Of a DNA stretch of 64,000 nucleotides, positions 33,727-44,400 are shown piece after piece. Positions within the stretch are counted from its first letter, which is position 1. Each line of letters begins with the position of its first letter. The stretch spans positions 59,060,668-59,124,667 of the forward strand of contig NC_080080.1 of the NCBI RefSeq assembly GCF_949987535.1, read 5' to 3'. The position numbers and the translations under genes were made by a program. Source of the DNA: Balaenoptera acutorostrata. Its lineage: Eukaryota > Chordata > Mammalia > Artiodactyla > Balaenopteridae. Under the pieces are notes generated by a model. That model searched no databases. It was not told where the DNA came from and was given only the letters and a program-made list of their open reading frames with translations.

Positions 33727-33834
33727 GCAAGTAGAGAAATGAACAGGATCTTTTGTGTTATCTTGTTTGGTGCCGTAACTTTCTTTGGTGTGGGTAAATT
33801 ATTCAAATTAGTATTTCCTTCTAAAAATAGTTAA
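33727..33834 (+). CDS. TPD52: Possible alternative TPD52 C-terminus by intron read-through
   Basis: Directly after ENLK the frame stays open for 35 codons (ASREMNRIFCVILFGAVTFF... ending FPSKNS) and then a stop. The first half is basic/polar and residues 8-23 (IFCVILFGAVTFFGVG) form an uncharged hydrophobic run long enough for a tail anchor, followed by a lysine-containing end. An AATAAA lies at 34084-34089. This could be a real alternative terminal exon that exploits the weak GC donor, or an untranslated intron start. I have no transcript evidence. Confidence 0.35.
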   Translation, partial: ASREMNRIFCVILFGAVTFFGVGKLFKLVFPSKNS

Positions 33835-34083
33835 AGAACTTCAATAACTTTCTTTACATTATTAATGGATATTTAAGATGATGTATACTCTTGATCAATT
33901 TTTTTGAGTGTATATTGTAGCATGGCCAGCATAAGTGCTGAAAAGAAATGTATAATTTTTAAAAACAGTAGTACTTTAGAAGTTTGTGCTGCTTTTTGCA
34001 TTACTCAAATAGTTTTGTAATTGGACAAAATTTAATATAAATCTTATTGTGGAAAATTAAAAACAATATAGAAAAGTACAAAA

Positions 34084-34089
34084 AATAAA
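34084..34089 (+). promoter_or_regulatory. Intronic polyadenylation signal AATAAA
   Basis: A canonical hexamer in an A-rich stretch 250 bp after the read-through stop. It could end a short TPD52 transcript. The A-rich context makes a chance match or internal priming quite possible. Confidence 0.3.
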
Positions 34090-34168
34090 ACACAAAAAAG
34101 TGGTCCTAAGACCCAGAGACAGTGATGTTGTAGGACTATGCTGTTACACTTTAAAAAGGAATTAACCA

Positions 34169-34223
34169 AGAACCTGCTGTATAAAAATTAAAAAAAAATT
34201 AAATTTAAAAGTTAAAAAAAAAA
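34169..34223 (+). mobile_element. Very short (55-bp) retro-insertion
   Basis: The segment 'agaacctgctgtataaaaatt' plus A-rich tail is bracketed by the duplication GAATTAACCA (34159-34168, 34224-34233). It resembles the last bases of the cetartiodactyl L1 3' end. Confidence 0.6.
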
Positions 34224-34233
34224 GAATTAACCA

Positions 34234-35554
34234 TAAATCATAAACATGTTTCTGTATCATTATTCTTCTTCAATATTATGTTTGATGGCTGCTTCCATAG
34301 CCTTATAATGGATATTGTTTGTTCAATCCTTAATTATTGGACATTTTTATTATTATGATGATGCCGTGGTGATCATCATTGATAATTCATTGTTTTATTT
34401 TTTGATTGCTTTGATATTGGTGAAGGTGGACATTTTCCCATAATAATCAGCTTTATTAATTTGTAAATTGTATTATCTTCAAGATTATATTCAAAACTAT
34501 AAAATCATCAAGGATCACAAGTGACCAAAAATGTTGTTTTGTTCCCATCCACTGCCCAGCCTTCTCTACAGAGAAGTGCAAAGCCCATATGGTCATTTCT
34601 TCCTAAACAAATTCTGGTAGTTACTGTGGATATTTTCTAAGGGTTAATACTAATATCTTAAAGTGTTTTATATAAATCAGCTTTAAAATATTAATATTTT
34701 GTCTTTTAGAATTGTAATTGAGTCACTTGCTTTTAAATATATCTTTTTAAAATTACAGAATCAGGGTATGCTTACAGAAAGAAAACCAAACACTGTATCA
34801 TGATCTGAATCCTTTTTTCTTGCGCATACAAACGCTACTACCCACCTTTTCTGTTTCTACGTAAATGTATAAATGTTTTTCAAAAAGGAATCACACTGTA
34901 CAGTCCTACAGCTTGTTCGTTCAACCCCCCTAGTACTCATGCTCTAATGAACCCACAAACGCAGGCCCCTGTTCTTTTTGCTCACTGATGCTTCTCCAGG
35001 GCCTAGAGTAGTCCTTGGCATATCACAGCTACTTAATACATGTTTGATGAGCAAAAAATACATCATAGTCATTCTTTTAGGTCAGTACCAGAGGCCTGCT
35101 TTATCCTCATTAATGCCTAGTCAGGTGTTTGAAAAGAAACTGTACGTTGCAAGAAGTCAAGGTTTTACTCTAATTCAGTTCTCAATGTTTTAGGAATATC
35201 ATAGCCTCTCCTTGAAATCTACCCTGAACATTAGTTTTTTAAATGACTAGCTGGAAAACCAGGAAAGCCTCTGTTCTTTTGACACTGAAGAAGAGGAGAA
35301 ACTTCCAGGTCATTTACTGTGTACTTTCCTCCTGAGTATATTCAGACTCTCTAAATTGTAGTGAAATCAGTTTTTTAAATATGACTAGGCACCATTCAAA
35401 TAAAAATGTATTTTTTAATAGTATAGTATATTAGACAAATATCACCAAGGAAGCTGTAAAATATAATTGTGTGCTTGGGATGCAGTTTTTCTAACTTACA
35501 TTGATATTCAGTTAAACATCGGGTCTACATGTACTTACATTTAGATTTTGGATC
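34234..35554. other. Intronic sequence with weak L1-like text
   Basis: Positions 34240-34480 faintly resemble old L1 3' regions ('ttattattatgatgatg', 'gaaggtggacattttccca'). The rest is unassigned. Confidence 0.3.
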
Positions 35555-36300
35555 AAGTCACTAACTGTGATAATGGAGCATTTGCCATGTGCCGGGAGAT
35601 GAGTATTGGGCACTGGAAATACCATGGTGAGCAATAGAGACACAGACCCTTTCTGAAGATGTTTAGACAATTAAATGGCCAGTGAAAATAAACACAGGGT
35701 AAGGTGCTATGACAGTGGAAGTCAAGGCTGCAGTGAGGATCAGTAATGGGAATTTCTGTCATGCTTGGCAGGAGGGAAGGTCAGAGCAGGCTTCTCAGAG
35801 GATGCAGTAATGTAAATGGAAACCAAACCTTTAGGTTGAGGGGAATGTTTGAAGCTTTGGGGCCCCTTTGAGGAACACCAGGAACTTTGCTGTGCTGTGG
35901 GGTATTGAGCAGGAGATGGAGCTAGAGAGATGGGTGGGCCACGTTAAGGAAAGTGTGGGAAGCCATTGAAAGATTTTAAACAACCCGAGTTGCGCATTCT
36001 GTGCATTTTAGAAAGATCACTGTCTGCCCTGCAGAGCTAAGGGGAGAGAGACTGGAGAAGGAGACAAGGTGGGAGGGAGGCATTGTAATCCAGGACAAAG
36101 ATGTTGGTGTGGTGAGTTGAGCTAGTGCCAGTGGGACAGAGTCGAGAGATATTTAGACTTTACAAGTGACAGAGAAAAAGTTAGTGATCGATTGGATGTG
36201 GAACAAGACAGGGGAGGACCAAGGATAACTCCAGGAGTCTGACTGGGAGTTACTACTGACATTCATGGTCTTAGAATAGAGAAGGGACCAGTTGTGGGGA
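35555..36300 (+). repeat. LINE L2 fragment
   Basis: 'gagcatttgccatgtgccgg', 'ggaagccattgaaagatttta', 'ttttagaaagatcactgtc' and 'ggaggcattgtaatccagg' occur in L2 order. Confidence 0.55.
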
Positions 36301-36779
36301 GGAGTTGTTTTAGACTTGTGAACTGCAAGAGGTCTTAACATTTTCTTGTAATTAAGGAATATTTTAATAAATTTAATAAATATACAGTGGATACAAGTCA
36401 TGCACATTTTTCATGCAATTCAAAGATTTTGGATGGGAGGCCAAGAAGAAATGAGAGAGAAAGTTTCAACTAGATTCCGCTTGTTAATGATATCTGTGGC
36501 CAGTCAAGACTGAGCTAAGAGCAAGGTCAGATGCAAGCCCACTGTGAGTTGCATCCTTGATCATTGACTGGTTTCTTAATGGTAGTCAGCTGTCCTGTTG
36601 GTCAGTCATGAGATGTAATGGGGGCAGGAGAGGGGGTGACGGTGGGCAGGAAGCATAGATTCATCAATGTCATTAAGGATGTGTAAGGGTTTTGAAAAGC
36701 ATACAATAGTATAGAAATGTGGGGCAGATATATTCATTCAAACAAATGTTTATTGACAAATTTTCAGGCCAGATAACTT

Positions 36780-36960
36780 GGAGTAGTGCTTCACAAACTA
36801 TAATGTGTATAGGAAGCACCTGGAGATCTTGTTAAAGCCTGGATTTCAATTCTGCAGACGGAGATGGGGAGGCCAGTCTGAGGTTCCAAATGTCTAACAA
36901 GCTCCCCGGTGATGTTGAGTCTCTAGGTCCATGTACCACTCTTTAAGCAGCAAAAGGTTA
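36780..36960 (+). repeat. MER5A-type hAT DNA transposon
   Basis: 'tagtgcttcacaaactataatgtg', 'gaagcacctggagatcttgtta' and 'aacaagctccccggtgatg' match MER5A. Confidence 0.6.
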
Positions 36961-37374
36961 GAAAGTTTATGCTGTAACTGGGCAACATACATATATTTCT
37001 TTCCTTTGTTTTACTCAATAATATTTCACAAAGTGTTATCCAAATATAAAGAGAGTTCAGTAGATACTTTAGCATAATAGGCCTTAAAAAGTTCTTCAGA
37101 CAACTTTCCCCGTGAAGAACAATAAGCAGATAGGGGAAAAAAGTGGAGGGGTAGAATTTACCAATTTGAATATTTCAGCACGCAAACTGCATAAGTTTTT
37201 CTGTGAAACTGCATGGAACATTACAACAGTACTAAATTCTGTACAAATAATCACTGAGCTCTTAGGCTCCTGATTTATTTGTTCTTCAAAGTAAAATTTG
37301 AGTTACTTTATGCAGAGTCAGCGAAGTTTATGTTTCCTAATGTCTCTTCCTTTTTGAACTTTTATTTTTAAAAG

Positions 37375-37494
37375 TCTAAAGTAGGAGGAACCAAGCCTGC
37401 TGGTGGTGATTTTGGAGAAGTCTTGAATTCGACTGCAAACGCTAGTTCCACCACCACGGAGCCTCTTCCAGAACAGACACAGGAGAGCCTGTGA
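37375..37494 (+). CDS. TPD52: TPD52 terminal coding exon
   Basis: This exon starts after AG at 37373-37374 with SKVGGTKPAGGDFGEVLNST... and ends ...PLPEQTQESL, with stop TGA at 37492-37494. The 39 residues are the hydrophilic C-terminal tail of TPD52, rich in Ser, Thr and Asn. Against human TPD52 (from memory) the visible differences are small, such as STANASSTTT for SAANASATTT and PEQ for PEK. The acceptor has only a short pyrimidine tract interrupted by purines (TTTTTAAAAG), so both ends of this last intron are weak. That may favour the read-through form described at 33727. Confidence 0.96.
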   Translation, partial: SKVGGTKPAGGDFGEVLNSTANASSTTTEPLPEQTQESL

Positions 37495-39060
37495 GATTCC
37501 TACCTTTGTTCTGCTACTCACTGCCAGATGCTGCAAGCGAGATCCAAGCACATCTTGTCAACATTCATTGCCATGAATTTCCACCAGATGTGCTTTTGTT
37601 GAGCTTTACATATTCCTTTGACCAAATAGTTTGTGGGTTGAACAACGTAAAAATATCTTAACCTCTATTCCTGGGAAACACCCTTTTATGTGCATTTAAG
37701 GCCCTTTATTTAGAAAATATCATTATGAAAACACATATAGTACCTGGAGATCCTCACTAGAATGATCTAAGAAGCTGTGGGTTATCATAATTGCTTTCCT
37801 ACTTTACAAAATTGCTCTGGATCTGGGATACCAGTTTGATCTTTGTCTTCTATACAATTTTCTTTTTTCCTCTTTGAATCTCTGTATATTTGATTCCTAG
37901 GTAAGACTGTTCTTTAAAATTTTCTGTATCCTGGTTATTAAAAGTTTTGGCAAGGTGTTCTTTACCTCCAAGGGAAGAACTACCAGCTACAAAAAATATT
38001 TTCGAATAAATATTGTTTTGGTATAAGTTATCGTATATCTTGGGTGTTTGAAGACACCAGACTAAATATTCAATTTATTATAGTTTTATAAGTGACAATA
38101 TGTACAGACAGTAATTCAAAATCCTAGGCGACTTGAGAGTGGAGCCCTCACATCCTTGTTTATCGCCATCTGTGACAGTAACCATTTCAGTGTCACGGTC
38201 ATTATGCGTCATGGTTATTGTGCCACTTATAGCTACTTATTTTGCACCAGATTAAAATTTTAGTTTTGGAGTAGATTGTAAGTTAACGTTCTGAATCAAG
38301 CATATTGTATTATCCGTAGGTTGAAATATGAACACTGTCCTCAAACGTTCAGTTCAAAAGACTGAAAGATTTTTAGATCTAGGTAGCTGAAAAGTGCTAA
38401 AATCAATCACATTAGGGGAAACATTGTTGTCTTCATTTAATTCATTTAGCAGCATTTACAGTAAGAAGCACACATATGACTAATATAACTTGAAAAAATT
38501 TTATACTAAGGGGTTGGTGATAACTCCTGAGGATTTAATGCATTAATAAAAATCAACTCATCATTTTCTACTTACTTGTTTTCAGTGTGTTAGAAATTAC
38601 AAAATGATACGGTAGATATTGCCCCCTGCTTTGAAAACTGAGTGTCAGGGCTGAATGAACCAAAGCCTCTGGAAGTATCTGCATGGAGGCCAAGGTACTC
38701 TATTAATACTAATGGCTAGTTACTCATCACCACTATCTTTTCCTTATGCTGTGTATGGTTATGGCCTACAATGTTGTATTTGTTATTTATCAAGTTGTGA
38801 TTGTTTTACTATTGTTTATGCCAAATGTTAATTGCCAAGCTTGGAGTGACCTAAAGCATTTTTTAAAAGCATGACTAGATTTACTTTGGGATAAATTATC
38901 TTATCCAAATCTGAAAAGCTACAAGTGTTGATTGTTATAAAATATTGATAACATGCTGCCATTCTTGATTGCTGGAGCTTTTGTTAGCATTTCAGATGCA
39001 ACTGAAACTATGCTCTATTACATGTGAAAAGCTTAATAAATTCTGTACATCAGTAGTATA
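37495..39060 (+). other. TPD52: TPD52 3' UTR (3' limit estimated)
   Basis: AT-rich non-coding sequence free of clear transposons follows the stop, as expected of a conserved 3' UTR. AATAAA hexamers occur at 38005-38010, 38545-38550 and 39035-39040. The last is followed within 20 bases by a CA-containing cleavage-like site, and I take it as the main end. Further hexamers at 40152-40157 and 40542-40547 would extend the UTR by more than 1 kb. Two miR-218 seed matches AAGCACA lie at 37546-37552 and 38466-38472. Confidence 0.6.
39035..39040 (+). terminator. TPD52: Candidate main TPD52 polyadenylation signal
   Basis: AATAAA preceded by AGCTT and followed by TTCTGTACATCAG. Chosen among several hexamers by context only. 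Confidence 0.45.
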
Positions 39061-41040
39061 GGTCTCAATATTTATTATGAGACCAGTGGTCTGGAAACAG
39101 CTTGTTGTATTACATAATCAACTGGTATCTATGCTTTAAAAAAAAAGGCTGTTTTTTACCATCTGCTTTAAATCACTGCTTCATGGTATCAGACTACCAT
39201 AAATTATTTACTTGAAAAGGTTTTAAGGCAAAGGTTGTTGAAGCATTGTCCTAGAGGAGTCGACATGTAGAAATTTGTCTTTTTACAGGAATATTGTGGT
39301 TACTCAACATAGCTGTTAAATTATTTTTTCAACCAATTAGTCTTTCAGTTGTTTTTATCACATCTTCTTTTCATCACATTGTTTCTTGGATGTCCAGCCC
39401 TATTGTTGTCTTTTTAACAAAGCAAAATGGAGAAGATGGCAGTTTCTTTAGCTGAGTGAAATATCTTCAAGTCTCCTTACTTTATGAGAGAAATGATAGA
39501 AATAGGGTTGGAAGGTGGGATGGGTGTATGTGGGTATTGGTGATGGTTGTAAAAGAAGAAATTGGAGAATCACTTTTCTAGACATCTACCTACACTTAAT
39601 TTAGAAATGATTTAATCTATTGCAGAGTACTCTGCCTCTTAAAAGCAACAAAACAGTAGAAGGAGGATAAATTTAGAAAAATAAACATCGACTTAGAAAT
39701 ATTATTCCAAGTAGTCTTTGTGGAAGATTCAATATTATGAATTCACAGATACTTAAGCAATTTAGAACACAGTAATTACTAAGAACAGCAGAGAGGGGTC
39801 CCGGTCATTCTACTGTGTTTTGTGTTTGACACTGGAAAAACATAGCAACAAGAGTGAAATCTCAGATATTTAAGGATTCAAGAAGTGTGACAGAAGAAAA
39901 TAATTCCTGAAATTATCCCCTTCTTACAAAGGAACTCCTTAATTTATGGAGTTTGTGGGAAATAAAGCAAGAATTCTTACACCTATGAGGCCAAAGTAAT
40001 CAACGGAGGAGAGTAGAAACCATTGGATTATCCTAGTAGTAACAAACTATTGAAATAGAGAAAAAAACATGTTGAATTTGGACTACTTCTGGATCTGTTA
40101 AGGAAGAGATACTACTGTCTATTTTTTTTTTTTTGTATAGTATTTGAAAACAATAAAAATTCTATAATTTGGGCATGGGTTCTTTTGTATTACCTATCTG
40201 CTGAGGAAAGGGGGTAAATCCATTAATTATACAACTTCTCTCCAGACCCTTCATATCCTGGGTATAGAAAGAACCAGGAGCAGCTGTATGGACTCAGTGT
40301 ATCAAACAAAAACGCTACATGCTGACTACAAAAAGACATTTGTAAGTGACTATTTGCTGTATTTGTGCCAGAGAGGCTGCATAAGGCCCTATATCAGGAT
40401 CGCATGTGTTTCTTTATAGCTCTTAAGACCCAGATGAAAAATCAGATTTTTGCCCATAATGGGGAGACGTTTGGCCATTAATTTGTGACTGTCCCATTGT
40501 AATTGGATTAATTATAGAGGCCATATTGGTTTATAGTTAATAATAAAGCATTATCACTTTTAAGTAAACCTACAATCCATAGATTTCAATTTCCACTTTC
40601 TGATTGTGAAATAAAAATGAACCAAAATCAAAATGAGCCAAAAGAACTTTTAGTTTGTGAGCCCTGAGAGGGCAGGGCCTGCATGTGCCTATCACCTGCC
40701 AGGATTTCACTTAAATAAAACGCTACTTGGTGACTTTCACTTTAACCCGCTTCATCTCAATGTGCTTTGAAGTTTTCCCCTTGGTTTCTAGAAGTATTTC
40801 TTTTCTCATTTTCCAGTTTGACTACTCTCTGGTATTCTCTTCTTCCAACTCCTTAAATGTTATTGCCTATCTCTAGTCATCTTCTACACAATCTCCTTAA
40901 TGATTGTATTCATCTCTGTGGTTGAAATGACTGTCTTTACAGTAATACTCATATCTTTCCAGTGTATCACTAGCCCTATCTTTATTCCAGGTTTTCATGC
41001 ATGTTTGAGAGGCATGAACTTCTAAATCACCTTCTGGTCA
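39061..41040. other. Intergenic or distal 3' UTR sequence, nothing recognised
   Basis: AT-rich sequence. The part from 40,660 to 41,040 has a vague old-repeat character that I could not name. Confidence 0.3.
40152..40157 (+). terminator. TPD52: Candidate distal TPD52 polyadenylation signal
   Basis: AATAAA followed by a GU-rich stretch (GGGTTCTTTTGTATT) 25-40 nt downstream, a good downstream element. It would mark a long 3' UTR form. Confidence 0.4.
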
Positions 41041-41049
41041 CCTCCACCT

Positions 41050-41215
41050 AGCCACTAATAGCCACTATTTATTGAGCTTTTAGTAGCTGTTGGGCATTTC
41101 ACACCCATTTCCTTTAATTCCTCACTCAAGGATGTGGTGCTGTCACCATTTTATAGATGAAATCACAGCCAGCAGACATGGAGCCAGAACTTGAATTACT
41201 TTTTTATTCACTTGT
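41050..41215 (-). repeat. MIR SINE fragment
   Basis: 'ccactatttattgagctttt', then 'accattttatagatgaaatcac' and 'ggagccagaacttgaatta', in reverse-strand MIR order. Confidence 0.5.
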
Positions 41216-42143
41216 CATCTGCCATTACTAATATTTTTAAAGAGCATACTAACAATTTGCAAGCTATATGGGGAAAAAGAAACGTGTGTTTTTAATAAAT
41301 CAAGAAGGAAAGTGTGGTTCAAGGCATAGAGCAGGATCAGAAGTGCCATGATGTTGAAATACTGCCATTAGGGTTGTTTTTACAATTGGCACTGATACAG
41401 GCAAGGACAGTGTGCAGATTCACTCAGTCCTTCACCCTCTCTCTCATTTGATGATTCTGATGCTCTACCAAAGGCAGAGAACTAGGCATACTTGAAGTCA
41501 GTTGATGCAAACTTACTCTTATCCATTAAAAACATCAGGATTTGTCCCCAAATCCGTTACCACAACACTGAAGGAATTTATCATCTGGCTGAGGTAGGAC
41601 ACGAAGATAATATATCTACTGAATTTTAGAGCTGGGATATTAGTAATCCCATTTGTTCTGTAGATGCTGATTTAGTTAAGTTTACAAAACACTCCCTTAA
41701 ATTTAAGACAGAGGCTAATAACTTGGTTTTATGTGAGGAAACCAAATCAGCAACATTAAATTGGCTTGCCTGCTATCAGTACTGGAGGTCGAACTAGAAC
41801 TAAGAACACTGGTCAACCCTCTTTACAATTTACCACACTTTTTCCTGAAGGGAAACAGAAGTAGCAAAAGCCATAAAAAGTAATGCAAAAATATCTTCGG
41901 CAAGACTTCATTAACGGTCAAGGGAAAGAAACGGTTTATGTACCAAAAGGGAGAACTCACCTGGAGTAGAATTTATCTTAAGCTCTCCACCGAATTTAAG
42001 GACTGCAGAACAGGTGGCTAGTAATAAGTTGTGTGTGATTCATACAGTCATGCACCTAAGTCATGCATTCTAAGGTTAGTGCAGTTCTAGGGTTCTCTCT
42101 ACTGTCTACGCAATTGATGAGAACATCAGAGTTCTAAAATCCA
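41216..42143. other. Intergenic sequence, nothing recognised
   Basis: No exon, RNA gene or named repeat was recognised. Confidence 0.35.
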
Positions 42144-42160
42144 CAGTCAAAAGCATTATT

Positions 42161-42286
42161 GGGAATTCCCTGGTGGTCCAGTGGTTAGGACTCTGCGCTT
42201 TCACTGCTGAGGGCATGGGTTCAATCCCTGCTCGGGGAAGTAAGATCCCGCAAGCTGCGCAGCGCAGCCAAAAAAAAAAAAAGTCT
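42161..42286 (+). mobile_element. Short tRNA-derived SINE, plus strand
   Basis: It starts GGGAATTCCCTGGTGGTCCA with A- and B-box-like tRNA text ('gtggttaggactc', 'gggttcaatccct') and ends in an A tail. The exact 17-bp target-site duplication CAGTCAAAAGCATTATT lies at 42144-42160 and 42287-42303. It is young by this criterion and lies about 1 kb upstream of MRPS28. Confidence 0.93.
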
Positions 42287-42689
42287 CAGTCAAAAGCATT
42301 ATTAAATTAGGGGCTGTGGTCATACATAAAAATTCCTTCTGTCCAAGTACTTGCAAATGAGCTGGAAAAGTGCTTGCTACCTCCCTCCAGATAAATAACT
42401 GCGCATTAATATAAAAATGCTGGGTAGAAGTTGGGTGGACAGCTTAATAAACACTTCAAGCACGGAGTTAGGCTCGGTTTTGAAGAAGGTGGGCAAATTC
42501 TGGCAATTAACATGGGACGGGTAGGGAGAAATGCATAAGTGAGGGTGGGCCTCTGGTGGTGTATGTTTCGGCATTACGAAATTCCTTAATTCCCTAGGAG
42601 AAGGGATTGTAGCTAAGAGGTGACCAAAAATGTCTCAAGTTAATATTTGTATAACGTGGATGGGCTGACCACAGGATAGGCGAAGAAAG

Positions 42690-42990
42690 ACAAACTTAGA
42701 TCCGGGATTTCACAAATGTTTGAGCCCTACCATGTGCCCGCTGTCAGGGATTCAACAGCAAAATTCCTGCCCTCAGAGTTTACAAATCGAGAGAGCAGAC
42801 GCTAAACAAAATTACTACTAAGTAAACTACGTGGCATCTTGTCTGGGATTCCAATCCTAAATAAGATAGTCAAGGAGAACCTCGCATTTGAGCAAAGACC
42901 TGAAGAGCAGTGGCGAGCAGAGTGCCTTGGGGCCATCTGGGGCAGACACGCAGGCGGCGGGGCCAGCAAGAGTCGCATTACCAGAATTTA
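42690..42990 (+). repeat. LINE L2 fragment
   Basis: 'gccctaccatgtgcccgctgtc', 'aaattcctgccctcagagttta' and 'catttgagcaaagacctgaaga' occur in L2 order. It abuts the MRPS28 CpG-rich region. Confidence 0.6.
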
Positions 42991-43660
42991 CAGCAGCATG
43001 AGGCCCAAAGGGCTCCCGCGAGGGCGAAATTGCTCCGAGTCAAAACCCTTTCCATGCAAAACTTAGCGGGTCGCTGCTAGTAGGGGACTTCTAGCCACCA
43101 AGGATTTAGTCCCCCAATTTTAGCCTAAGTCTCTCTTACCCCACACTTCTCCCTTACACCGATTAGGCCACGCCCACCAGTCCACAGTGCTCCGCAAGTG
43201 GGCGGACGTCTCATTGCTCCGCCCCGTGACCTGCACGTTCGCGGAGAAGCCAAAGGTCAGAGGTTGTGGAGCCGTCATGGCGGCGCTGTGCCGGATCCGT
43301 TCCGTGACTGCCGACAGTCATTTTCTGCGAGTGTTTCTCTTCTTTCGGCCCTGTCGAGACGCAGGCACTGAAAGTGGCTCCGGAAGCGAGAGTTCTGATT
43401 CCACGGAGCCTAGGCCGCGCCTAGGCGGCTTCGCGAACTCTTTGAAGCGGCACTCAGAACTGCAGCGGAAGGCGGAGCTCGGGCGGATGAGAGTGAGTTG
43501 CGGAAGCTAAGCCAGCGACGCGTTGGCGGGCGGGGCCCGCCGTTGTGGGTGGAGCCGGGAGCCGGGACGGAGCCCGGCGTAAGGGGTGGGCCCGGCAAGG
43601 TGGGTGGGACCGAGAGGCGGGGCGGGGCCCGGCGTAGGGAGTAGAGTCGGGGGCGGTGGT
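42940..43660 (+). promoter_or_regulatory. MRPS28: MRPS28 CpG-island promoter
   Basis: CpG density rises sharply here against an AT-rich background. Upstream of the ATG lie GC/KLF-type boxes (GGCCACGCCC near 43167, GGGCGG at 43200, CCGCCCC near 43220) and a CCAAT at 43114-43118, with no TATA box. This is the usual design of a broad housekeeping promoter. The island continues through exon 1 into the first 150 bp of intron 1, which is G-rich. Confidence 0.75.
43277..43492 (+). CDS. MRPS28: MRPS28 exon 1 (mitoribosomal protein bS1m, N-terminus)
   Basis: The ATG at 43277 lies in a good initiation context (G at -3, G at +4) and no ATG lies upstream in this frame. The 72 codons begin [20 protein letters not shown] and match the mammalian MRPS28 start. 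The arginine-rich, acid-poor first 28 residues look like a mitochondrial targeting sequence. A low-complexity Gly/Ser/Glu linker follows (residues 30-44), then [13 protein letters not shown]. The exon ends at AGA before donor GTGAGT (43493), phase 0, which joins GSPKDVESF in exon 2. The last residues ([10 protein letters not shown]) differ clearly from the human counterpart as I remember it, so this end evolves fast. MRPS28 is a component of the mitochondrial 28S ribosomal subunit, bS1m. Confidence 0.95.
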
Positions 43661-43984
43661 GTGGCTTGTCCCATCTGCTGGCTACTTAGAACAGAGCGTG
43701 TGGTGGTGTTTTTCCTCCGTTTGTTGTACTTTTGTACAGCATCTACATGCTGGGCGTGCGCTGTCCACACTCCTTTGCACGCGTCTTCCTCAGGCGAGTG
43801 CTGGAAGGGAAACCAGCAGCGAGCGTTGCCAGTGACGCGCCTAGGGCGACTCTTGGGACTCCGAGTAAAGTTGGATCACTGAGAGAGGCAGGGCCCTCTG
43901 CTCCTCTTGTTCTACCCAGCAGCTGCAGTGTGGACCTTAGTGTCTGGCGTACCAGGCTCATCATAAATATTTCTTAATTCAGTG

Positions 43985-44090
43985 GAGAGGTGAATCAGAG
44001 AATTACTGTCACTATGAACTTGAGCAAGTAATGTAACCTGTCGATGCTTCACTTCCTTTTCTGTAAATGACCTTTTTTTAAAAAATCCAT
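43985..44090 (+). repeat. MIR SINE fragment
   Basis: 'cttgagcaagtaatgtaacctg' and 'cttcacttccttttctgtaaat' follow the MIR core. Confidence 0.5.
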
Positions 44091-44319
44091 CTGTCCGAGG
44101 CAATAATTTTGTAAAATGCGATAGAATTACTAGATAAATAAAATGGAAGAAATAGGCGTAAATACAAGTCAGATTTTTTGAGTCAGCGGACATGAAATTG
44201 GATGTCTGGCAATATTAAACTGTATAAAAATAAACTGTCTCAATTTCTGTACTCATCGCTTTGGGAACCAGTAGCAAACAGTTTACCGATGGATAGTGTC
44301 CTGGGTTATAGAAAACTGC

Positions 44320-44400
44320 CCAGCATTTAGCACAGTGCTTGACTCTTAGTGGGCACTCCGTAAGTGTTTGCCCAAGGCGTGAATGAATGAATAGAACAGA
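44320..44400 (+). repeat. L2/MIR 3' end fragment
   Basis: 'agcatttagcacagtgcttga' followed by 'gtgggcactccgtaag' and a GAATGAATGAAT tail. Confidence 0.5.

Larger units (their letters stand above)
1..39060 (+). other. TPD52: TPD52 gene, 3' portion (introns, exons 2 to last, 3' UTR)
   Basis: This is the locus entry for tumor protein D52, a small coiled-coil cytosolic protein that dimerises with D52-family members and acts in vesicle traffic, regulated exocytosis and lipid storage (family knowledge). Five constant exons and two cassette exons splice in a consistent phase and encode a protein very close to mammalian TPD52, from the shared GLLRTDPVPEEGED segment to the C-terminus TQESL. The alternative first exons, which give the different N-termini, were not found between 1 and 11,700 and must lie upstream. 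The 5' edge is therefore open. The 3' edge is set at the AATAAA near 39035 and is an estimate. The gene runs toward MRPS28 in the same direction, with about 4 kb between them. Confidence 0.93.

Noticed and set aside
43187..43276. N-terminal extension of MRPS28 in the same frame
   Set aside because: The frame is open but contains no ATG upstream of 43277, and its peptide does not match MRPS28.
43586..43977. Open frames just after MRPS28 exon 1
   Set aside because: They are in GC-rich intron, overlap one another in several frames and match no known protein.
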